Shown in pieces: positions 1 through 5,250 of a DNA stretch of 6,482 nucleotides. The notes below the pieces were generated by a model. The model was given only the letters and a program-made list of their open reading frames with translations. It searched no databases and was not told where the DNA came from. The stretch spans positions 1 through 6,482 of the forward strand of contig ASHK01000302.1 in assembly GCA_000695745.1 (NCBI GenBank). The letters run 5' to 3'. Source of the DNA: Vibrio madracius. Its GTDB lineage: Bacteria; Pseudomonadota; Gammaproteobacteria; Enterobacterales; Vibrionaceae. Both the position numbers and the translations under genes were made by a program. The first letter of the stretch is position 1, and each line of letters opens with the position of its first letter.

Positions 1-379
1 AAGTTTTATTGTTTGTTCAGCGAAAGATCGTGAGGTAACAAATCAAATCAAAGGATTGTTAACAGAAGAAGCAAGGAAGCACTGTACGAATTTAGCAGGA
101 AATACCTCTCTCATTGAAGCGATAGACTTACTTGCCGCCTGTGATACGGTGGTAAGTAATGATTCGGGATTAATGCACGTTTCCGCTGCTGTGGGATGTA
201 ATATTATCGCTATCTACGGTTCAAGCTCTCCGGATTACACGCCACCACTGAGTAACAAAGTCTCTATCGTCAATACTGATATAGAATGCCGCCCATGCTT
301 TAAAAGAGTGTGCCCACTTGGTCATATGGATTGTCTAAACCAACTGACACCAAACACCGTTATTCGATTAATAAAGTGA
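1..379 (+). CDS. waaF: ADP-heptose:LPS heptosyltransferase II (3' part)
   Basis: This is the C-terminal third of WaaF, which adds the second L-glycero-D-manno-heptose of the LPS inner core from ADP-heptose on the cytoplasmic face of the inner membrane (GT9 family, GT-B fold). The frame is open from base 2 to the TGA at 377–379, giving about 125 residues, so the gene runs off the left edge. The family signature NDSGLMH lies at 158–178 and is followed by the GSSSPDYTPPLS segment, both in the ADP-heptose-binding C-terminal domain. A four-cysteine stretch (C-x2-C-x4-C-x6-C, 287–334) matches the tail ECxPCFxRxCPLGHxxC seen in many WaaF proteins. A TTG at 56 could be mistaken for a start, but the reading continues upstream of it. 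waaL follows after 10 bases. WaaF is favoured over WaaC or WaaQ because of this motif set. Confidence 0.93.
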   Translation, partial: SFIVCSAKDREVTNQIKGLLTEEARKHCTNLAGNTSLIEAIDLLAACDTVVSNDSGLMHVSAAVGCNIIAIYGSSSPDYTPPLSNKVSIVNTDIECRPCFKRVCPLGHMDCLNQLTPNTVIRLIK

Positions 380-389
380 AGATATCAGT

Positions 390-1634
390 ATGAACAATAA
401 ATCTATTTATATGCGCGCAACCCAAGTGACTGTTGCTTTCACTTTTTTTACTCTATTTGTCTCCAAAGCGGGAATGAATATCGCCTTTGCTCTCATTCTG
501 CTTACAGCTTTGGCTGGCGTGATGACTAAGCAAACCGTTCTATCTAACCAACCTTTTCATCGTAACATTACGATAGCGTGTATTTCTCTTTATGTTCTCG
601 GGCTTGTTGTTACTTTTATTGAACCGTTAGGTACACAAGACTTATCTTGGTTTGCTAGAAAAGGGGCGTTCTTATTGCTATTGCCCTTTTTTATTCCTAT
701 GGTACAGAAACATCACCGCACTGCTCTAAACGCATTGTTACTCGGTGTCATCGTCGCCCTAGCTTACTGCGTGTATGTCTATGTCATGCCGAGCTCTCTT
801 CCTCAAGACCGACTCCGACTCCACAGTTTTTGGGATGTCGGACGCTGGAGTGAGATCCTCGCCTACTTCATCGCTCTGTGTATCGGACTCACCTACTACC
901 GCGGAGTGGTAGCACAGAAGAGGCGAGTACTGTTAATGACACTGGCATCCCTGTGCTTTGTTGCATTACTCGCAAGCGGCTCTCGGGGACCATTGCTATT
1001 TGTCGCGATGACAGTCTTCATGTTCCTTGCATTGGAAAACAAGAAATTATTTTTGCTTTCTTTACTCGCTTTGGGGGCTCTACTCTTTTTGTCTCGAGAA
1101 TCCAGCACTTTTTCTGGTATTTACGACAATGTCGCCAGTATTTTCGCCAACAATAACGACTCAAATAATGCTCGATTTTTAATGTGGAATAATGGCATCG
1201 GTTTTACCTTAGATAATATTGAAAACCACCTTTCTGTGTTCTTGTTTGGAACTGGAGACCATCAGATTGAAACTCTTTACTCTCAATATTTGCAATCCAT
1301 AGGCTCAATCGAAGAGATGCAGCAAAGAGTTAACAATCAAATGTCTTTGAATGATTTTCATAATCAGTACATCGATAATTTAGTCCGTATGGGTATCATC
1401 TATACCCTTTGTTACCTAGGTTTTTTAGTGACTCTATTGATTGGATTTACAAAACAATTAAGAACTGGAAGTAAGGTTGCTTGGGCGGGGATACTACTTA
1501 TTCTCACCTATGCCGGCATTGGCTTGGTATACAGCAATAATCTTGAATTTCAGACGGCTATCTTTTTCTTTATGCTAACTCTAATTTTGGCTTGGCCACA
1601 AAAACCGCAGATGCCAGGGAGCAATCACTCATGA
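390..1634 (+). CDS. waaL: O-antigen ligase, WaaL/Wzy_C family membrane protein
   Basis: WaaL transfers undecaprenyl-diphosphate-linked O-antigen onto the outer core of lipid A-core at the periplasmic face of the inner membrane. The 414-residue protein is highly hydrophobic, with roughly ten or more membrane segments (clusters near residues 12–45, 59–76, 92–104, 111–133, 154–170, 178–195, 202–235, 338–353, 364–402). Family marks are the SGSRGP motif at residues 196–201 (conserved Arg199) and a large polar loop at about 236–330 that holds NARFLMW (260–266) and NDFHNQYID (321–329, His324), which correspond to the ligase's functional loop arginine and histidine. ATG 390 is preferred because GTGAAG lies about 8 bases upstream; the next ATG (411) has no such site. 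The stop overlaps the next gene as ATGA. The related polymerase Wzy is an alternative, but the size and the position beside waaF and waaA favour the ligase. Confidence 0.85.
   Translation: MNNKSIYMRATQVTVAFTFFTLFVSKAGMNIAFALILLTALAGVMTKQTVLSNQPFHRNITIACISLYVLGLVVTFIEPLGTQDLSWFARKGAFLLLLPFFIPMVQKHHRTALNALLLGVIVALAYCVYVYVMPSSLPQDRLRLHSFWDVGRWSEILAYFIALCIGLTYYRGVVAQKRRVLLMTLASLCFVALLASGSRGPLLFVAMTVFMFLALENKKLFLLSLLALGALLFLSRESSTFSGIYDNVASIFANNNDSNNARFLMWNNGIGFTLDNIENHLSVFLFGTGDHQIETLYSQYLQSIGSIEEMQQRVNNQMSLNDFHNQYIDNLVRMGIIYTLCYLGFLVTLLIGFTKQLRTGSKVAWAGILLILTYAGIGLVYSNNLEFQTAIFFFMLTLILAWPQKPQMPGSNHS
1616..1621 (+). promoter_or_regulatory. Ribosome binding site that fixes the GT2 start
   Basis: AGGGAG sits 9 bases before ATG 1631, inside the last codons of waaL. 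It supports ATG 1631 over the in-frame TTG at 1592, which would make the protein 13 residues longer with a hydrophilic, non-family N-terminus. ATG 1631 also overlaps the waaL stop as ATGA (1631–1634), so translational coupling is likely. Confidence 0.7.
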
Positions 1635-2446
1635 GTGGAAGTATTGAAGTCATTATGGCTGCTTACAACAATGTCCGTGATATGCAACTTGTCTTTGAGG
1701 GTTACTTAAGACAAACTGACAAGAGCTTCCAGCTTTGCATCGCCGATGACGGCTCAGGACCAGAAGTAAAAACGTTAGTAGACCTGTACAGTGCTCTTGG
1801 TCTAAATATAAGACATATTTGGCAACCCGATAATGGTTTTAGAAAAACAAGCATTGTCAATCGAGCCATTGCGAGTTCTGAAGCTGAGTATATCATCTTC
1901 ACCGATAACGATTGTATTCCTTCAAAATACTACATAGAAGATTATCGCCACTACCTGTGCAACGACAAGGTACTCATCGGTCGACGCGTTGATATGTATA
2001 ATGGTGCCAGTCACCTTTTACGCAGTCATCAAGTGTCACTAGACACACTTGAAAAACCAGTTTGGTTGCTCTGGCATGCGATGAAACACAATCTCAAACG
2101 ACCAGAAATGGGGATCCGCTTTCCAGAGTTTGTAATCAACTTCTGGAACCGAAAGAAAAGAGGCGCTATCGGTGCCAACATGGCGATGCCGAGAAAGTCA
2201 TTGATTGAAGTAAATGGCTATGATGCGGATTTTGAAGGCTATGGTATGGAAGAAACCGACTTGCTCTATCGTTTAAATGCTCAGGGTTATAAAAACCAAA
2301 CTGTGCTTGGTCGATGTGCAATGTACCATCTTTACCATAAAGAAAAACAACAGGGTCCTGAAGCTTCTCAAATGTTTCAGAAAAAAAGAAAACAAAACTT
2401 AACTCGCTGCCTAAATGGCATCGACCAGATCAGAGAAAACCAATGA
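1631..2446 (+). CDS. Family 2 glycosyltransferase (LPS core or O-chain sugar)
   Basis: This is a soluble, cytoplasmic GT-A-fold transferase of 271 residues that presumably adds a sugar from a nucleotide-sugar donor to the LPS core or a linked glycan; donor and acceptor cannot be read from sequence. The N-terminal half is a typical GT2 domain: IEVIMAAYNN at 5–14, ADDGS at 38–42, and the DxD metal-binding motif TDND at 91–94. The C-terminal half holds a galactosyltransferase-like module, with GANMAMPR (181–188), NGYD (195–198), and FEGYGMEETDLLYRL (201–215), where Glu207 or Glu208 and Asp210 are the likely catalytic-base region. A histidine pair follows (MYHLYH, 231–236). There are no membrane segments. 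It overlaps waaL upstream and the GtrB-like gene downstream, both as ATGA. The family call is firm; the specific role is inferred from the neighbours. Confidence 0.85.
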   Translation: MSGSIEVIMAAYNNVRDMQLVFEGYLRQTDKSFQLCIADDGSGPEVKTLVDLYSALGLNIRHIWQPDNGFRKTSIVNRAIASSEAEYIIFTDNDCIPSKYYIEDYRHYLCNDKVLIGRRVDMYNGASHLLRSHQVSLDTLEKPVWLLWHAMKHNLKRPEMGIRFPEFVINFWNRKKRGAIGANMAMPRKSLIEVNGYDADFEGYGMEETDLLYRLNAQGYKNQTVLGRCAMYHLYHKEKQQGPEASQMFQKKRKQNLTRCLNGIDQIRENQ

Positions 2447-3435
2447 TTGTCACAAATCCAACAATCTCCATCGTTTGTCCTTGCTACAACGAAGAACAAG
2501 TCGTTGGGCTTTTTATGGAACGTATTAGTGCCGTATTAAGCAGCACTAATTACGATTATGAGATCATTCTAATTAATGACGGCAGTAAAGATCGCACACT
2601 TGAGACCATCAAAAGCCTCCAAACACAATATCCCGCCATTCGACTGATCAATCTATCTCGTAACTTTGGCAAAGAAGCCGCACTTACCGCTGGTATTGAT
2701 GTCGCGCGCGGAGAAGTATTAATTCCTATTGATGCTGACTTACAAGACCCCCCAGAGCTTATTCATGATTTCTTGCGTGAGTGGGAAAAGGGCTTTGATG
2801 TCGTCGTTGCGAAACGCGTTGATCGCAGCACAGACTCTTGGGCGAAAAAGCTAACGGCTGAGCTTTTCTATAAGTTTCACAACGCCGTCGCTCAAGTTGA
2901 GATTCCCGAAAATGTTGGAGACTTTCGACTCATTAACCGCCGAGTGGTAAAAGCCATTCAACTCCTTCCAGAAAACCAACGTTTTATGAAAGGTATTTTC
3001 TCCTGGGTTGGCTTCAAAACTTCAGTCGTAGAGTATAAACGCGAGGCACGTGAAGCGGGAGAGACGAGCTTTAACGGTTGGAAACTTTGGAACTTTGCTC
3101 TTGATGGCATCACCAGCTTTAGCACTGCGCCTCTGCGTATCTGGCTATACATTGGTTCTCTGATTTCGGCTTTGGCCTTTATCTATGGCAGTTTCACCGT
3201 TATTAAGACATTGATATACGGAATTGATGCTCCTGGCTATGCGTCAACCATTACGATTATGCTCTTTCTCGGTGGTGTGCAACTCATCGGTATTGGTGTT
3301 ATGGGCGAATATATTGGACGGCTTTATATGGAGTCGAAGCGACGCCCTACCTACATCATTGAGCAAGATAGCTTTAAAGATTCAGAATTGAACGCGACGG
3401 CAACAAGTGATATCAACGATGACAAACTTACTTGA
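2443..3435 (+). CDS. GtrB/ArnC-type polyprenyl-phosphate glycosyltransferase
   Basis: This 330-residue enzyme belongs to the DPM1/ArnC/GtrB branch of GT2, which moves a sugar from a nucleotide donor to undecaprenyl phosphate on the inner side of the inner membrane. Visible motifs are CPCYNEE (12–18), LINDGSKD (43–50), LSRNFGKEAALTAG (71–84), the metal-binding IDADLQDPPEL (96–106), GDFRLINRR (159–167) and the GET segment (206–208), all characteristic of this branch. Two membrane helices lie near 231–255 and 266–287, followed by GEYIGRLY (288–295), the usual architecture of GtrB and YfdH. The start ATG 2443 overlaps the previous stop as ATGA. Its 3' end overlaps the GtrA-like gene by 17 bases, a pairing typical of gtrA/gtrB. 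The sugar (glucose is the commonest for the family) is unknown. A charged, threonine-rich tail (309–330) is probably not conserved. Confidence 0.9.
   Translation: MIVTNPTISIVCPCYNEEQVVGLFMERISAVLSSTNYDYEIILINDGSKDRTLETIKSLQTQYPAIRLINLSRNFGKEAALTAGIDVARGEVLIPIDADLQDPPELIHDFLREWEKGFDVVVAKRVDRSTDSWAKKLTAELFYKFHNAVAQVEIPENVGDFRLINRRVVKAIQLLPENQRFMKGIFSWVGFKTSVVEYKREAREAGETSFNGWKLWNFALDGITSFSTAPLRIWLYIGSLISALAFIYGSFTVIKTLIYGIDAPGYASTITIMLFLGGVQLIGIGVMGEYIGRLYMESKRRPTYIIEQDSFKDSELNATATSDINDDKLT
3405..3410 (+). promoter_or_regulatory. Probable ribosome binding site for the GtrA-like gene
   Basis: AAGTGA lies 8 bases before ATG 3419, inside the 3' end of the GtrB-like gene. It supports ATG 3419 as the start instead of the in-frame GTG at 3407, which itself overlaps this element and has no purine-rich site upstream. 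Confidence 0.5.
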
Positions 3436-3819
3436 TCGTCTCTTACAGTTCCGTATTGTTCGTTTTGCATTGACTGGCGGGTTAGCAACCGCCATTCATG
3501 TCTCTGTGGCCTTTCTTTTTCTGCATTTTATTAAAGAGAATGTCTTTCTAGCCAATGTATTAGGTTTTAGTCTAGCATTCATTTTTTCGTACTTTGCTCA
3601 AACTCTGTTGGTGTTTAAGAACCGAGTCAACTGGGGGAATGCGCTTCGATTTTTTATCGTTCAATTTGGTGCTCTCCTTGTTGCACAAGGCATCAGTGAG
3701 ATCTTTAGTGACTTAAACAGCTACCTCAGAGTAATTATGGTGGTATTAGTTCTGCTATCATTACCTATATTGTCCACAAGATGTGGACCTTTTCAGCACC
3801 ACAACACAAAAATAATTGA
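3419..3819 (+). pseudogene. GtrA-family membrane protein, frameshifted near its 3' end
   Basis: GtrA proteins are small four-helix membrane proteins thought to help move polyprenyl-phosphate sugars across the inner membrane. From ATG 3419 the product starts MTNLLDRLLQFRIVRFALTG and shows helices near residues 13–37, 42–65, 77–97 and 101–120, with the family segment GFSLAFIFSYFAQTLLVFKN at 49–68. At about 3754–3757 the frame breaks. The conserved ending (I)ITYIVHKMWTF continues in the −1 frame, from 3757 to a TGA at 3817–3819. Restoring one C at 3754–3756 (gctatc to gcctatc) gives VLPIITYIVHKMWTF, the normal GtrA ending, and a 133-residue protein of normal family length. As written, the reading frame instead runs past the natural end into the next gene and stops at 4253–4255. 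It overlaps the GtrB-like gene by 17 bases. This may be a sequencing error rather than a true pseudogene. Confidence 0.82.
3772..3788 (+). repeat. 7-bp perfect inverted repeat with 3-base loop in the gtrA tail
   Basis: GTCCACA (3772–3778) and TGTGGAC (3782–3788) are exact reverse complements separated by AGA. The hairpin lies in codons for the conserved VHKMWT motif, about 15 bases after the gtrA frame break. No U-run follows, so it does not look like a terminator. It may be coincidental. Confidence 0.45.
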
Positions 3820-3822
3820 GAG
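3818..3822 (+). promoter_or_regulatory. Ribosome binding site for the GT-C gene, at the ancestral gtrA stop
   Basis: GAGAG overlaps the out-of-frame gtrA TGA (3817–3819) and sits 7 bases before ATG 3830. This is the arrangement expected of two separate, tightly coupled genes. It supports reading the continuous frame across this point as a by-product of a frameshift rather than a designed fusion. Confidence 0.6.
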
Positions 3823-3829
3823 TAACATC

Positions 3830-5246
3830 ATGTCGTTAAAGCTTAACTTCGATCGGACGTTTACTTGGCTCTATGCATTGGGGTTTCTTTTAGGCTTAGG
3901 TTTTTGTTTTATCTATGCACAAAACCAGATTCTGACTGGTGATCAGACCCAGATGCTTTACAAAGGTTACCTAGGTGCTAATCAAGGTACATGGCTTAAT
4001 TTTGGTAACGCGGCTAGCGCCGTTGGCAATGTTCCAGGTTCGTTATCGACTTGGTTGATCGGAGGACCGCTTTTAGTTTGGAACTCACCTTGGTCTCCAA
4101 TGTTACTATTGATTGTCATGCGTGTAGTCTCGTTGTTACTGTTAGATAACGTAATAAAAACCGTATTCGCAGGGCAGAACTGCCAGTTGGCTCGCCTGTT
4201 ATTTTTGGCATTGTATTGGTTAAACCTTGGTTTTATACGACAGCCTACTTTATAACCCATCGTACTTATGCCTTTTTGCAGCCATGCACCTTTGGTCTGC
4301 CTTAAAAATGCGTGAACGTAAGTCCTTTTTCTATTCCTTTATTCACGTATTATCGATTGGCCTTGCCATGCAGTTACATTACTCGTGGCCTATTCTTGCG
4401 GTAATTTCCGTTTATCTTTTTTATCGTAACTTAGGTCAAGTTTCTTGGCTGGGTGTGGCTGCCGCCATTTTGACGCTCATTGCTTCCTTAGTTCCTTATT
4501 TACAAGAGCTTGCAAGCAATGAATCTATTCAGCGTGAGAGCGATAGATATATTGGTTATGGCCTAGTACACGTCTATCCAGTACTAAAAGCGCTCCTATA
4601 TTGGTTGCGCTATGGGTCAATGCTGTTCTCAAATAAAGTGATTGCGTACAGTGAATTTGACTGGCTCACTAATATTGAATGGCTAAAACTCACCGCTCTC
4701 ACGGTTTGGAAGTCTGCCGTATTCATTGTGGGTGCTGTTAGTGTTGTTATCTCAGCCCGCCTTAATTGGCTTTGGTGGAAACGAATTAAGCCTATCGTTC
4801 GCCGTTCTCAACAATCACTGCTGACCACTCAGTGGCTTGAGCTGTATGCTTTCGGTGCTGTTGTTGGGGTGCTCATCAGTGCTGCATTATCACCCATCAC
4901 GTTTTCATACTGGCACCTAATACTGGTTTATCCGTTTGCCATTATTCCGATACTTTGTGGATTGGTTCGTTTTCTAACAACTTCTGACACCGATCGTCAT
5001 GACAAACGCACTAACGTAAATACCAGCCGTTTCGCTCATTGGCTAAATCGCTACAGCATAACCAGAACCTTGAAGGCCATATTTACTAATAGCGGTCACT
5101 TACGAAAAGTGCTCTGGTTTAGCTTAGGGTATCTTATCGTGCTAAACCTACTTGCATCGCACGATAGCATTAAGTATTCCTATCAAAGTGACTATGTAGG
5201 CCAAGTAGAGCAATATGTGCAGCAACAACAACTACTGCCTAAGTGA
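3830..5246 (+). pseudogene. GT-C-type multi-spanning membrane glycosyltransferase, frameshifted
   Basis: This encodes a hydrophobic protein of about 471 residues split over two frames. Part one begins MSLKLNFDRTFTWLYALGF (ATG 3830) and runs through LALYWLN (ending at 4225). Part two continues one frame over as VLYDSLLYNPSYLCLF from about 4230 to the TGA at 5244–5246. As written, part one stops at 4253–4255. The protein has a first helix at about 11–30, then a periplasmic-type loop with GDQTQML (Asp38) where GT-C (ArnT/PMT-like, GT39/GT83-type) enzymes keep their acidic catalytic residue, and then about nine further helices. Such enzymes take a sugar from a polyprenyl-phosphate carrier and transfer it to LPS in the periplasm. 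Its place after the GtrB and GtrA genes fits the acceptor-specific third component. The exact family and sugar are not recognised. The break needs one base removed or two added between 4223 and 4236. Confidence 0.72.
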
Positions 5247-5250
5247 TGCT

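Noticed and set aside
287..334. Four-cysteine cluster in WaaF as a novel metal site
   Set aside because: The same C-terminal cysteine pattern is familiar from many WaaF proteins, so it is not new, and metal binding is not shown by the sequence alone.
380..389. A promoter or terminator between waaF and waaL
   Set aside because: The gap is 10 bases, too short for either, and contains only part of the waaL ribosome binding region.
878..1156. 92-codon + strand frame inside waaL
   Set aside because: It is a shadow of waaL in another frame, with no family resemblance; waaL coding is continuous through it.
1592..1630. TTG-initiated 13-residue N-terminal extension of the GT2 gene
   Set aside because: ATG 1631 has a good ribosome binding site and overlaps the waaL stop. 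The extension lies within waaL coding sequence and is not part of a GT2 fold.
3407..3418. GTG start four codons upstream for the GtrA-like gene
   Set aside because: There is no purine-rich site upstream, whereas ATG 3419 is preceded by AAGTGA at a suitable distance.
3982..4260. 92-codon − strand frame opposite the GT-C gene
   Set aside because: It is antisense to a clear membrane-protein reading, has no recognisable motif, and no gene here is on the − strand. The same applies to the short − strand frames at 896–1108, 1702–1902, 2958–3152 and 5945–6181.
4227..5246. An independent 339-residue gene starting at TTG 4227
   Set aside because: There is no ribosome binding site, and it begins in the middle of a membrane enzyme. 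It is best read as the remainder of the gene that starts at 3830.
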